This document shows, in pieces, positions 1 through 14,300 of a DNA stretch of 64,000 nt. The notes below the pieces were generated by a model. That model was not told where the DNA came from. It made no database searches and was given only the letters and a program-made list of their open reading frames with translations. How positions within the stretch are numbered: the first letter of the stretch is position 1; each line of letters begins with the position of its first letter. The position numbers and the translations under genes are program-made. Source of the DNA: Bugula neritina (lineage: Eukaryota > Bryozoa > Gymnolaemata > Cheilostomatida > Bugulidae); NCBI GenBank assembly GCA_964035545.1, contig OZ037765.1, positions 30,244,004 to 30,308,003 on the forward strand, given 5' to 3'.

Positions 1-3000
1 CTCTCATACATGCAAATTGACTGCTCGAGATTCTGTAAGATATGTTAGGGATTTTATGCTTACCTCAATTATACAACAATATATGCCTATAGTTATATAT
101 ACTGGCAAATACAAATTACTGTCATTGATATGCTTCACTTATTTTTGTATATCAAGATTTAGTGGGTTAATCAAGTACAGGCTAAATAAAATGAATGTAG
201 CACAGCTATTTGGACATAGATATTTTGGAGTTGTCCACTTTTGTGATAAAAGCATGTAGAAATTTTAGATGAGTTTGTATTATATTTGTAGATGGTGATT
301 TTACTAACCTGGGTCTATGACAGCTCCTATTGAGTAAAGTACCCTCTCACCATCCCTGCCCCTGGCAACTCTCTGCTCCCCAACCACTGGGCGAGCATTT
401 CCTAACACAGGAATTATCTTCTCTTTAGACGTATCATAAGATATATCAGATGTAAATGGTATGACAGGTCCCGAAGTGCTAAACCCCAAGTAATAAGAAT
501 CTCTGATATTTGGTCTATCCAGAACTGGTACCTAAAGTAAGTCATTTTAAAAAGTTAATAATATATTTGTTACTGGAGCTCTAAAATGTGTAGTTTTCTT
601 TCTTATTTAAAAACTAAAAAAATCTAAGCTATCTAAAGCTTTTCACCACTATAGCTTTACTAGAATAAATATGTTATAAAAGCTAATTGATATTATACAG
701 GATATAGTAGTATAGGCTACTTCAGATCTGACTGTAAGTAGGGAGCACAACTCTTAAGAACTACAAAGGAACAGTTTTATTCTGATGGCTAAAGATGATG
801 GGAGATTTATGTTAATTAATTTTTTTGCAGTTTATTTGTTGAATAATGCAAAAGACTAGTTGATGTAATATTATAAGCACACAGCCCAGACAGTGAAGTC
901 AACAACAACTTAAACCTACCACAGTTGTACAAATTCAACACATGCTTTTCAAATATTCAATCAACCACATATATTGCCATTTGGTTTATAATGCAAATGT
1001 CAGCTTTTGTAAAATGCAAATACACTTAAACTATCAAAACATACTTTACATAAATTTATTAGCTTGCATACATTTGAGGTTTTCTGGAAAAAAATCGTCA
1101 AAACATCTAGAATTAGAAAGTCATTATGCATATTTTATCCAACTACTAACAACATAAATATGAACAGACAAATAGTTTTCATAATGTATATACAACATGA
1201 TATACTACAAATATACTAAAGTCTCAAGTTGCGTTTATACCTCTACTGGAAAAATTTCCGAGTTTCAGTTAGTATCACTCGTCTGGGTACCCCTAGTCAA
1301 ACTTAAAATTGTCAAAATCATATTGATACGGAAGCACACTTTCTAAAAATGAAATCTGACTCGCCTAATCGCTATATTTGATGCCCTTTGTAAACGTCGT
1401 GAATTAGTGAAGTTGACAGCATAAAAGCGATAACTGAGAAGGCGTAGGAAAACATATAAGTACGTCATCTAATCGCCAAAGTCATAACTAAATAACGATG
1501 TTTACAAGGAGTTATTACCTACCCTTTGGAGTATAAATCTGAAATCGGCCGATTAGTTATCACAGTACAAAAATTTCTACGAATGGCTTTTACAATGCAA
1601 TGCAATGCAATGCAATGCAATGCAATTCCGAGAAATTTCAACCCGGCCAAATTGAATTTCTGACCGAAAATCGTGAAGGTATAAAGGCAACTTAAACCCA
1701 CCAATAAGTCATAATTTTTGTAATGGCTACATGTTCCACAAAGTGGTGTGCTAATTAATTATGTGTGAAGCTTGAATACGAAAATTATTTATAAATTTTT
1801 AGTATAGCAAATACAGATGCAGGTGGTGACAACATTTAGTAATAAAATTAATACCTTCCACCGCATTGCTTTGATCTTTGCAATGCCAAAATCTGGTACA
1901 TTCTGTGCCTGACTTGACTGGGTTGTAGTCTAAATTCTTTTACAGAGTTCAGTATATTATTTATGACTTTATTTTTATGCTTTTTGGTAGCTTAAAAGCT
2001 TTCAACAAGTTGATATATACCCACTAATATTATACTGTGCAATAGCTGTGCTTTTTCCCTTTTGGTTAAATCTTTTTATAGGTTTCTATAGGATATTACA
2101 TAACTTTCCAGTTGAAAGAAATCAAAGGTTAGATGAGAACTGGTAATAAGTTTATATGGGATAAAGTAGGCTGACTAATGTCACTCGTTGTCTGGAATTT
2201 AATTTGGAAATCTCATTTGCCAACTGCGGCAACATAACGCTTTGTCTGCGAGATAAAAAAGCTCATGCTATTGGTTATAAATCAGTTGAGAGCAGTGAAT
2301 AGGTCTGAGATGTATCAGGATATAACTGAATGCTAACATAAAAATTATTTAGTAAAACTAGAAATTTTTACAAGGTATATGTATTTTTAAATTTCAACAA
2401 AATACTGAAATAAAAAACAGTAAATTGCCTTCTCCGTAAAGCTGGGGCTTTTCTACCAATTAGATAATCATTAAATTTTATAAAAAAATTCATTAGGTTA
2501 TAAAATACGATTGAGTTACACAATTTTTTGGCTGTTTTCTAGTCTGAAAATTTGCATTTTATTACTCTGCGAGTTAATCAAATGTGCCTTCAACATCAAA
2601 TGTGCTTAGTCACCATTAAACGGTTTACTAACAGCTAGCCATTTGTTCATTTCTATGAGCATGACTAACGTCCATTACCAACATCAAAAGCAAATAAATT
2701 ATTTTATCTAAATCGATGTTCTCTTTTGCGTGGGGGTCGCATAGTGACAAACTGCTTATGTAATTTCTTGCCAGCCAGTAGCTATGAGGCAGCTGTGGTT
2801 ACAGAGCTTGTTGCGTGGCATTAAGCCAGGTGACTTTTAGAGATTAAAGATAAGACAGATTTAGCTTGTTGATTCAGCTTTGTAGACTATGGGGTACACT
2901 TGGCAGCCCCCATTAATAACTGTGTGCACAGGTACACCAACTACTGCGTTTGTAATTTTGAATGTTGGGTACTATTTAGGTGGAGCAATGGAGATATTTC

Positions 3001-6000
3001 AATAGCCTCCGTGTTATTAATTATATTTTGCTGCATTTTGCACTCGAAATGCAGGCTTTTCTTATTTCCCATTACTGTGTGGGAGATCATGCAAAATCCA
3101 ACCATTCTATATACAAATAATATGTATAATATAAATATTTTTCAAATTATTTTCTCGGACATGCTAACAAGTTCACATTACATATAATATTATAATGCAC
3201 TTAGTCAGTTTGAATATAGCTCCAATACAGAAATCTTGCTAATTTCTGGTACAGAGTATAAACTATAAATTGTTGCGATTATATGATCAAGTGAGAATAA
3301 GGATATGAATGTGGCCAGGCAACAGGCATTTCTATCATTAAGGATATTGCTAAAAAGACTAGATTTTTGTAATTTCCTTTTCTATATACTCGTTGGTTAG
3401 TTTTACTATCATTTATTGCTACTACACAATAAGCTCTCCGTAAATGCAGCAAAGTGGAAAACATAATGAGAAACCAGGATTAAATGCATTTTTATTGAAA
3501 TTGAAGATTATGTAAAGAGCTAGTTAATCCGTCGCACTAGAATATAAGCTTTAGCTGGTGTTATTCTTTCAGCTTAACAGGGTGGAACCATTACAGATGG
3601 CAATTACTAAAGATTTAGGTCTGCGAAGTACAGATTGTCAAGTGTTACCCAGATAGCGAGAGACTAAAGGTTGTCTTATAATCTATATACCTATGAGTGA
3701 AAATAGTTGATTAGAGTACAAGTTATGGAAAATCCACTGTCTACCGATTGAAACTACAGCCTTGTGTAGTTAAATATCGTCATAATCTGATGATTTGAAT
3801 TGGAAGTTGCTGATTAGTTTTGTATTTCCTCACATTTCTTACATTTTCCTTATCTGTACAGTATCTGCTGTTACGTAATAGTATACATTATTATAGTTAT
3901 TCTAATTGTTTTAATGAGACTGACGCTTTATGCATAAGTGAACACCAAGTATGTAACAATTACTGTTAGCAGAACAAACACTGCATAAAATTCTAAGATG
4001 TAGTAATGAGACCTAACATTTAACAGCGTATTGTAAGTGCCAACCCCACTCCTAGCAACCCAAAATCTCTTAAAGCATACAATTGTATTCACCAATTTAG
4101 CAACTATCCTCCAAGATATTTGCAAGCCTCATTGCAAGTTGTAACTATATATGTATGCAGTAAAGTAAAGTAAAATCTCCTTGCTATCAGTTTCCATGGC
4201 GATGAACAATTACAATCTAATTTTATACAGATGTAATATGATAATATTGTTGAAACTCTGCCAAAGTTGAAATCTGGACAGATTATAATTATCTACTCTT
4301 ACAGGAATGAGGTCAGCAACAAAAGTATACCAGACCGGACAAATCTAAAGCTCCCTAATCTGCTATACAACTCTATTGTTTGAAAAAGAACAATCCATAA
4401 CCCAGAGAGCTTCTATAGAAACCTTGGAATGCACTCAACTATTCCGAGGTTAACCTTGACCAACATTTATTTTTTATGGAAAATTTTTCGTCATCTCATT
4501 TTGAGGCGTAGGCACTTTGTCAATCGTACCGAACATTTTTAAAGCAATTTGATAAAGTGAACGAATGATACATGTATATATGTAATAGTATTTACATAAT
4601 TTCACCAACATTAATTAATAGAGAAGTTGAATCCCTTCATAGAGAGGACAACTCTAAAACTTACTGTGTAGACACCAGACTGTGATCCCGTGGTGTGCTC
4701 TAATTCGTACTTCAGTACAATAGAGCTGTTGAGTAGCTGATTTGTTGAACCTTTAAAGTCCTGATATCGTAACTCCCACAGCTGAAAGTTAATAGTCTGA
4801 GGTCTGTTTACCCCGTAGGGATTGTCAATATAATATTGAAAGGCATGCAGGACCCCAGGACGCAGACGTATGCCCAGGTCTATGTATGACCTAGCTCTGT
4901 CTTTTGTCACTGTAGACTGTGATCTTACTGTTATGTTGTGACCAGCAAACAACGTCCCTATCGGCACTTCCCATTTCAAATCTGCAAAATAGGGTAAGAA
5001 ACATTGTAATGCATGTATACCAACTCTTTTACTTTTTAATAAACAGGATTAATAGCTGAGGTGATGTTCATGGTAAGTTATTAAATTCCTGAATTATAGT
5101 AATAAATTAATTAAGGTCTTTATTCTATACCTACAGTGGCAAATATGAATAATGTAACCGTAGTATCTAATAGCAGCTAGCCATTTTCAATCAATAAGAA
5201 CTAAATCAAAGGAAAGAAGTAAAATATTACACACATGCCTACAGTTTCTGATAACATATAAACAAAACTGTCATCTGTCAACATGTTTCAGTGCACAGCA
5301 TAAAAATACAGTAAAGAGAGATTCATTATTATTAGTTAGAGAAACTGACAAGTCAAATTACACCAGGTCTCAGTGGTATATACATAGTAAGCCTACAAGA
5401 TAACATTTTAAAACCACACACTAGTATAATACAAACATTATATGTGACCTTAATGCATTAGCTACGCTTCAGATATCCCTAATTAAATATCCATGCAACA
5501 GTAACTTAGGAAATAATCTATAATAATAATGATGAGCAGAATTATACTCAAAAATTAACTTTATCTTTTGATTCAAACCAATCCATGCTTTACCAGTTCT
5601 CACAGATCTAACAAAATAATTAATTCACATCTAATAGAGATTTGGCTACTTTCAGCTCTCACGTTTCAAACCGGCATTGAAGTACAATGTAATGTTTGAG
5701 AAATCTGGTTAAAATATTAAAAGTAGGCTCACTGTATTTTTATCATTTGAAATTTAAATAAACCACAACTGTTCTTTTTTACAAGCTGTGTTTACCCTTG
5801 ACTAAGTTCTGGTAAAGAAGATTAAGTAATCTATAGGAAAGAGTACATTGGTACCAATGCTGCCTCGTATATGTCAAAAAACTTTCGAAGAAAATATTAA
5901 TATAGGCCTACTATAATGAACACTTAGCTTCATCTAAAAGCTATTAAGCTGTAGACTTTTGCTAAATAATCTAGTTACTAGCCATGATGGTCTTTAAATG

Positions 6001-8841
6001 TCCCTTCTGGTGTTCTCTTATATATATAGCACATAATCTTTAATGCATGAACAAGATTGTTAATACTAACCACTTCTCAACTCAACTCTAATTCTACCAT
6101 CACAAAAAGTAAAAAAATTTCACAAAGCAAAATAAAATGTTGTGTCTCTCACTTTTCATTTAAAATCTGGTTATTTCAATATGCTGTATTTCTTGTGAGA
6201 AATAAAAGCGAATAGACATTTAGTGGTAGTTCCCATATAAAAGGTTGCTTTCTAATTATTAGGAAAAAAGTGAGCACCTATGATGAAACAACCCAGTCAA
6301 GTTTGCATTTAGGCACATAGAAAAGTGAAAAAGGAAGCAGAGTTGATGCTATCTGCGAAAGAAATTCAAAGGTAAGCTTAAGAACTGGTAATTTGCATCT
6401 GTAGATGCCGTCATAGATGTTGAGAAATAAAATTCATATCATCATAACAACTACTATTGTGCTCGTGGCAATTGTAATGCAATTTATAAAAAATAAAGTG
6501 ATATATTATGACTTCCAACAATCTAAGCACTTCCACATTATAAAAATAGTCAAACTACAAGGAAAAAGTTTGATAAAGGAATTTTAAACAAAAATGTAAT
6601 TTAAATGACTCATTAAAAAGATAAGAATATTGTAATGTATGTAAATTGGTTTTTTTCTTAACTTTAAATTATTCTCTTTAATTGTTTAATTGAAATAGTT
6701 GACAAAGTGTTAATTGCAGTTTCTATGACCAAAATAAAATAAAAGCAGCTGTAACATCTGGTAGTTTTTTAAATCCAGCGAAACGTACCAATTAGTGCCA
6801 ACATTTAGTAACTCAGGTGTAAACCTGGTCACAATTTTGGAAGCTGATGTGTAGACTGTGATTTATGAAGACAGGTAGGCTTGTGGCCAGTGAGCCGATA
6901 AATATTATTCAACTAATTTCAAAAGAAATATAACAAATATGATCAACTTTTCCTATTTTCCCTGGGAGCTAATATTTTCATAAGAGATAAGCCTATAGTA
7001 TTATACGTAAAAATGAGAGAGTTATGATGGACAACTGGTTTAGCTAAAGAATTATTGAGATTAACAGGCTGTTCAGAACTTCACTTTTATTAAACCTTCT
7101 CATCAGGTTGTTTGTTTGTTATATTCTTTTTTAAAAAGGGCAAGGCGGTATATAGATATAGTGAACTTAGAACACAGCAGAAGCAAAAGCAGAGCTTGAA
7201 AAATAGTGGAACAAGTTTTAAAAAGCTTGAAATCTGAAAAATTAGCCTATCTTATAACGGTCATATCTATTCCTTCAGAAGTTAGCAGTTTAATTATTAT
7301 GATCATACAGGTTATTTAGATTTTTAAGCAATGACATATGAAAACATGAAAATTGATAAACTTATAAATACATTTATAACCTCTAAGAAGGTTTAAATAA
7401 AATTTTTAATCATTTGATTTTCACTTGGTTTCTGTAGGTACTTCCTTTACCTGAAACAGCATGTCGTCTGCAGAACTTCTTGAAATTTTTACTCAAAAAG
7501 ACTTTGTAAATTTTTTACTACTTGACTAACTCACTAGTTGACTGTTGCATAGAAATGAACTTTTGCAGCTTAATTAAAGAACCTTCTAAGCTTACTGGCA
7601 AGTAAGGGAAAGACAAGACAACTCTAAAACTTATGTCCAACTGCATTTAGAGCTTCTACATCTCTTGCTTACATGAATAATAACTTTCAGCAATAAATAT
7701 AAGAGAAACCTGCTATAAAGTCACCCTAGACTTGGTTTCAGACGTCACTAAACATTTACAGAGGATTATATGGTGGATCCTCATCTAGGAAACTTACAAC
7801 ATTTACCTCAAGAGTGCAAGCACTGACACTAAGTAGTCTACTTACATCATCACAACGGTCAATCTGCTTACATATAAACACAAATATTGCTATATGGTCA
7901 AAAGAAAACATTTGAAGCTCTGGCTAAGCACATTTCTGTTAACTTTCAATAGATGGCAACTTCACTTTAAGCAAATTGATTACAAAATTGGAGTCATTAT
8001 ATTATTTAAAAAGAAACCTTTACACTTTTGTGGGCTAACTTTTTAAATTCCATTACAGTCAATTTACTTTGCAGTTATATTTGATGCATGTAGCTGCATA
8101 AATCTTTCATCGGTTTCTACTTGGTGTAGTTGCAGTACTGACTTAGTATAGATATATCTATGCCCTATGGTGACACATCAAACATATAACAGGCATATTG
8201 AAGCATTGCTCATATTGTCACTAAGTTTTATGGTTTTTGATTTTGACATTTATAATTAATTTCTGCCAAAATTAGACAGCTCTACTAAACAGCTTTCTAA
8301 AAAATTGGCAAAAAGTGTTATAAACGAAATAATAATTTAATCTACTAAAAAAAGCATTTTATATCTGACAGCATACATGCATAGGATTTAACATGCGTCA
8401 TCAATATATTATGCAAAACATTCTGCTTCGTCACGATAGTCACAGGCAGCATTTCTATGAGGTAATTTAGCAAGTTTTGTAGTGATGGGCTGTTGGGAGA
8501 TCCTACCAAACAAAGCACCTGCTCCCTCTGGTGATGTCACGCAGGGCATTAGTTCAAATTTCCATTTAAAAAACTTATAAGTCAATGTGGTCAAAATGTT
8601 TTGAGACGATTTCATATTTAGTTAAATATGAAAACTTTACCACCCGGGATCCCACACATCTAGGACTGTGAACACATTTGACAGCTATCAACAAAATTTA
8701 GACTACCATCTATTGTAAAACAAAGTAATTCAAATATAAACTTAAACAAAGCAAAATTAATATAAAGTTTTACTTACCCGGTTGAATAAGTGCAAGTGAA
8801 AGTGCAAGGAGAGTATATCCACAGAGTATTCTCTGCCACAT
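1..8841 (-). CDS. secreted/membrane protein, 5' part of gene (family not recognised)
   Basis: Three coding exons join in phase: 8778-8841, 4665-4981 and 309-531; the gene continues past the left edge because exon 3 ends at a donor (GTTAGT) in phase 1. Exon 1 starts at ATG 8841 and encodes a typical signal peptide (MWQRILCGYTLLALSLALIQ, basic residue then a hydrophobic core), which ends at a GTAAGT donor. The junction codon GAT is completed by exon 2. The roughly 200 residues visible contain N-glycosylation sequons (HNIT, LNSS), few cysteines and beta-strand-like alternation, with motifs such as GIRLRPGVLHAFQYYIDNP and GNARPVVGEQRVARGRDGER. This fits an extracellular beta-rich domain. I do not recognise the family. 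Introns are large (3.8 and 4.1 kb). The exon structure is well supported; the function is not. Confidence 0.72.
532..4664 (-). other. intron 2 of the secreted-protein gene
   Basis: AT-rich intron with no convincing exon on either strand. It holds a short pentanucleotide microsatellite near 1593 and no transposon that I can recognise. Open frames here (for example 2900-3187 plus) have no codon bias, no recognisable domain and no splice context. Confidence 0.55.
1593..1626. repeat. (AATGC)n microsatellite
   Basis: About seven copies of the pentamer AATGC in tandem, inside the second intron of the secreted-protein gene. Confidence 0.9.
4982..8777 (-). other. intron 1 of the secreted-protein gene
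   Basis: A 3.8-kb AT-rich intron between the signal-peptide exon and exon 2. I see no exon, RNA gene or recognisable mobile element in it. Confidence 0.55.
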
Positions 8842-11632
8842 GATGCTCTCTGTAGTTCTGTACTCCAGAACTGCCACCAGTTCCACCACGAGCCTATCAC
8901 CAACACACTAATGAGTATTCCACTCCTGACTCCTCTAGCATAGCAACCAGCCAAACCCATCCATCATTGAATCTCTGCCGTTACCTGTATAAACAGTATA
9001 GCTGGAGGTGGCCATACACCATCCAGCCAATCACCATCCTCATATATCACCAGCAAGCACATGTCAGTTGAATTCAAACTTCTACCTGATGCCAACTGCC
9101 AAAATTTATGATTTTATAATAAATGAAAAGTGAATAACATTAAGTCAGACATGGCAGGTTGAGGCAGATCTTGCATGTTAAAGGGCCAAATTTTATAACA
9201 GCTGAATTCAATGACAAAGTATGCCTGGCCAACTAGACACTTTACATATTGATGTACTTTAAATTCAAAATGATGTGGTCTAGGACATGAAAAACTTGAT
9301 TTTCCATGGCAATGCAGTGATAAAAAGGCAATTGTGTGAACCATCTTACCTGTAGAGCAAAACTTAGCGACTGGAGATAAATTAGAGAAAACTATAAGTA
9401 AGAACTACACCATCTTGCCTAGTTTAATGTCAAAAAACTAGCTTTCTGCAAATATTTTGTTTAATTGTTTAATAAATACTTTACTGAATGCATATAGCTG
9501 CTGCTTTAATGTTATAAATAGCCAATGAAGTAATTTGCAATCTGAAAAGTAGATTTCAATGTTAACAGCTCTTTTTTTGCTGGGCACTTTACAATCTATG
9601 TAGCATATAAAATGCAACTTAATTGTGATAGGTTAGGTGTTGTTGAAAAGTGCTTTTTAGATCCAGCATCTTCAATTCAAGAGTAATTCTTAATAGCTGA
9701 TGGATGAACTGTCAATCTGGTTCAGATGAATCATATCAATAAATTAGTATTTCTTCGGCAACAAGTGTGTAATAATTAAATTCTGATTTATAAGAGCACT
9801 TTTGTGTCAATATGAAAGCAAGTCTAAAGCCATTTAACTTGACAAAAACAGGCAAAAAGTGTTTTGTTTTTAGACAGAAAAAACCTTCAATAACTTGACA
9901 TTTTTTGCTAAACCATATGATTTTTTCAAACAACCAATAAACTAATAGATTGAGAATTAGAAGTATGCAGTGCAAAGAACACACATTAACCTAATCAGGA
10001 TCACACAGAAAAAGTATTACAAGTATATAAATATTAAATGTTCTGTGAAATTTTTGAGATGTTCAAACATTATGAACAAAGCAGTAATCGCAACAATAAA
10101 CTGCTGGTGTTATCTTCCCTTACTATGAAGGTTTCTTATTGACTTCAGGTATGCTTGTTAGCTTACTCATTTAGATTTTAATCAATTTGAACAACATTTT
10201 GGTTAAAGTAGTTATCGCAACTAGCAACTCAAATTAAACCACCAAAATAGTCAAGGGTTTGTGCGAAAAGGCAGATGCTATTTAAGGCTATTGGAATGTT
10301 TTCGTGAAAAACAAGATAGCTGAAACTGGTATCACAAAATCAATATTACTTTCGAACTACAGAGTTTTCAACACAGATGCTTTTGAAAATTTGTGTATTT
10401 AGTAAGGCTCAAGAAAGGTTCTGCACGTCTCTTGAATTACATTTACCAAGAATTTTGTAGAGAAGTTTCCTGTTTTTCTGCATAATATGTAGCTCTGGCT
10501 CAGCCAATCAGAGAACACCAATTTTAATAAAATATCTAATTGCTTAATCTTATTTGTTTAACACATCACTAGATTTCACAAAATGTCCCAATGTGAACAG
10601 GCCTTCAGAAAATAAGTTGTTCCACATCAAAATGTTAGCCTAAGTTTCAGTATTTACCTTTTAGTGCATAAATTATATGTCTCAGAGTAATAAAATATCT
10701 AATGATTATTATTTAGGGGCTCTAAATTTGCACAAAATATAACCTGAAAGGTAAAGAGGTAATTTACCTCCATAAATAACTTTCGAGGACTGATTTATTT
10801 ATAAGTTGACTGACTAACAGTGATTAGAGATGATTGAAAGGTGTTGGCAGACTGCAGAAGTGCTGGGCTCTCAGTTGGTACTGCATAGTTCTGAGTCTCC
10901 AGTTAATGAAAGATGATTTGTTGGTTTGGCTAATCCAGCAGTTGATACGTTGTGTCATTAAAAGATGATAATTCAAGTATTAAGCAAAACTGTTCTAAGA
11001 TGTGGTTGGTGAGAACAGTAAACTCTTAGTTCAATCATATTGGATTATCTGCAGCTTATAAGCTAATCTACCAAAAAGGTATTTTTATACGTTTCTATGT
11101 GTATTGTTTTGTAGCCGTTGGTGTCATTTTACACTCAGTAGAACAGCGCAACTATACTCTGCGATTTGGAGAAAAACTTCAATTGATCTGGATAAACTTT
11201 AACTCCCAGTAGCCATAAAGGTTAATGTTAAATTATGTTTTGTTATGCAACATTCAGCTACAGCATATGTGATGATGCAACTATACAAACCCGAATGCAA
11301 TGAGTTATTAGGAATTGTGAGCTCGTGAAGCTTATTCCAATATCCCTACTCTCATTATTAGCTAATTTCTTCATTCTTGAAAGTAAATTCGTTTCACTTT
11401 ACAGAAATGTGTTTGAACAGATTGCAGCTACCAACAACTTGTAGTAAATCCACTGAGAAGTCTCAGTATAAACAATATACCCTTAACTATCAATCTAAGT
11501 TAATGTGCTGTTCACAAAGAAAAGCTTACATGATTCCAACAAGCAATAAATGTTTAATAGTGTAAGAAAAGGCTAAACCTGTTTCGCATTGCTATTGAAC
11601 TTCATCAGCAACATAAATAAAAATAAACAGAA
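8842..11632. other. intergenic or 5' region without a supportable gene
   Basis: Lies upstream of the signal-peptide exon of the minus-strand gene, so it probably contains that gene's promoter and any 5' untranslated exons. A minus-strand stretch near 8985-9090 can be read open up to a GTAACG donor, but no downstream join could be established. The rest is AT-rich without coding signal. Confidence 0.5.
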
Positions 11633-13230
11633 GGTAGAGCAAATGTAAATCAAGATGTTGCCAAGGAGACAAAACAATACCTGTCATCAAAATATGCCGA
11701 AAAAAGATATTGCATAATTGATAGTTGCACAGCACCTCCACTTATTTTGTTGTTAGAACATCAATGGAATGAATAAGGGAATAAAAAGCCACAGATAATA
11801 TACGTATATTTCATACGTTGCTTTTAAATAATCAAACATAAAATACAGAGGGAAAATACAAAAATAACCATATGCAGTCTAGGCTGTGTTTTAGTATTGC
11901 ATTAAAAATATCAATTTTTAATAAAATTTAAAAAGATCTGGAAGTTTCTATTGCTGCCTCATGGAGGAATTACATCACACTGCTGTCCTAAAGTGGCTTG
12001 TTTAATGAGCAGAGCTTCTCTTTCTTGTCTTGGCAGACTGTTCTTGTAATATAGGTTGTGACCTGGTGTGAAATATTACATAACACTGTTGTGAAGGATG
12101 ACATATGCTGCTAGCTTATGTACACATGTGTTGCAACAATGAAAGTATATTTGAAATAAAAAGTGTGCACAATATAAATTACTACAAATAAGTAATATAC
12201 ATGTAAGCATTTATTATATACAAGTAATAAAATTATATATCTAAGCGTTAATACCCACAACTAAAAGACGTGCAATGCTAACATCAATTTCTTACAGACA
12301 GGACAGTAGTTGTTGATTACGAAGAGATTTGCAGTCGTTGCATGAGCCATAAAAGGCCTTTAGGCTAAATAATTTGTATAGAGTATTGGAGGCAGAATAA
12401 GATTCATATAAAGCACTTGGCACACGTGTCAAACATCAAACAACATCTTTTGCCGATTTGTCTCACTCTGTCTTGGTACTCGGGCTAAAAGTTGCATAAA
12501 TTAAATTGCAAACTAATAACAAAGTACAACGACATTTTAAAATATTCAGGTATAAGGGAGTGGCTAAAAACAAAAATAAACTATTTGCATATTGTCACAC
12601 ACTAGCATAATGCTAAAATTAGAAATTTAGTAATAATTTACAAATAAATCGACTGGTCACTTCATACAACATATCAAATGTGAAAAACTCTCTTACTGCA
12701 TGCAAATAAAGGAATAGCACTCTTATAAAATTGATTTCATTTTGACAACTGCTCGAGACACAATTTGTTCAAGTAAACAGGCCTGATAAGTACTCCATAA
12801 ATCACAAGAGAGATGGTATCAATAATAATCAAAGTAGATGATGCATGTCATATGAAACAAAGAGTAATAACATAAGTACAGTATACCCTGTAGAATAACC
12901 CACACTATACATTAAGTTAGTCTAGATGAGTTAGAAACATTTTTGCCTTTTTGAAGACAAAGAATTCATGTTTTACATTATAAAGCATTAAATTGTATTT
13001 CAAAAGTTATTAAAGACTGAAATGTTAAACCATAAGTAAGTACTTAGGTACTAATAATTTAGAATTAACTCAACATAACATTTAGGTAATATCAACAGAT
13101 ATCTTTGAACCTGTATACATTTAGTAATTACATAACTATCATCTCAGTTTTACTGAAGTATAACTAACTAAACCCCAATCTTAGATCATCTCAACTGAAT
13201 ACTTTTTTGAAACTATTCTACTTTTTTGGA
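11633..13230 (-). pseudogene. inverted, decayed copy of the DUS1L 3' end
   Basis: Read on the minus strand, this matches the region from intron 7 through exon 10 and the 3' flank of DUS1L at about 18310-20193. The order is intron 7 sequence (13.2-12.5 kb), the start of exon 8 (near 12455-12490), a gap, then exon 10 with its acceptor and stop codon (about 11962-12065) and the 3' flank. Exon 8 has lost about 8 bases and diverges soon afterwards, and exon 9 cannot be found, so no DUS1L tail can be encoded. Exon 10 itself is almost unchanged (one substitution seen, Glu to Gly) and keeps its splice acceptor. There is no sign of intron loss, so this is a genomic inverted duplication rather than a retrocopy. 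The outer limits are approximate. Confidence 0.85.
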
Positions 13231-13859
13231 ATTGTCATTTGGCATGAATATTAAAGTTTTAAAAATATAGTTGAGACTGAAGTAAAGAGGTTAATACTGC
13301 CTAAAAGATACAATTGATTACTACTTATATTCTATATTGTCTTTAATATGTGTCAGCAGCAGGTATAAGATTATGGTAAACATAATAATTTTCAGATAAT
13401 AGATATTGGGACTGCATTATAGTTTTTATAACTGCTATAGCAAACTGTTATAATTAATGGTCTCTTTTGCTCCTAGGAGTTGTGCACACTGTGAACTACA
13501 TACAGAGTGATGTTGCTTCTTTAGATGCTACTAATAACATAACTCCTTGTATTTTAGTTAAAACATTTTAATGGTCAAATGGCACTAAAGGCTATAAATT
13601 AGGTAACTCTGCTAAAATAAATGCAGTTCAAGGTCACCGGAGCTACGAAATGCGGATTTATTGAAGACTTTTTAACTTCTGCCATCCAGTTCACTTTTCT
13701 TTACATCATTAAAGAGCTTAAAATCTGCTGATCAACTTCTTTTAGAGATATATGCGTTAGAAAAATATTTATTGCGTTTTAGAAGGGGCAAAGTGTCATT
13801 TGAATAAAATATCTAATATTAAATCAAGTCAAATAGTACGTTCTGCCTCTGGCAATTCT

Positions 13860-14300
13860 GAATTCATCATGATCATTATGATTATGTTCATCATGTTGAT
13901 GTTCAGATGCTGGTTCATAAATAATTATATTAGTTGCTGATATTAGTTTTAAATTTTATTATAATTTAGCATTAAGCATTATTAACATCAACAATGTTTT
14001 GAATTTGAGCAGAGTAAAATTTAAATTTAATAAACATAATGTTAATAATGTTTTAGTAATACTAATAGTTGATAAAATAATAATTAAATTAATTATAACA
14101 GTCATAATTATAATAATAATATTCTTATTGATATTTTTAAACTTAAAGTTAATATAAATATTAATAATTTTATGAAAAATAACTTTAAATATAAAATTTA
14201 AGTTGAATATAAACTATTTAAATTATTATTAAGAATTAAGGTAATGACTGAAAGTGAAACGTTTTAAAACGAGAATAATAAATCAAAATGCATAATAAAA
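13860..14300. repeat. AT-rich degenerate simple-sequence field
   Basis: Low-complexity DNA built from short self-complementary words (ATCATTATGAT-like, TTAATAATTA, AACTTTAAA, AGTAATACTAATAG). It resembles the three larger fields at 31.6-32.6, 42.6-43.4 and 43.7-44.4 kb and lies just upstream of DUS1L. Confidence 0.55.

Noticed and set aside
2900-3187. 95-codon plus-strand open frame
   Set aside because: Lies in an intron of the opposite-strand gene; Cys/Ile/Phe/Asn-rich composition is typical of AT-rich non-coding DNA.
8409-8615. 68-codon minus-strand open frame in intron 1 of the secreted-protein gene
   Set aside because: No flanking splice sites in phase with the neighbouring exons and no recognisable motif.
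8985-9095. Possible extra exon of the secreted-protein gene or of an upstream gene, minus strand (contains DGDWLDGVWPPPAI)
   Set aside because: It has an open frame and a donor-like GTAACG, but no partner exon in phase was found and the signal-peptide exon already starts with a convincing ATG.
11633-13230. Processed retrocopy of DUS1L
   Set aside because: The copy includes intron 7 and intron 9 sequence, so it arose from genomic DNA and not from spliced mRNA.
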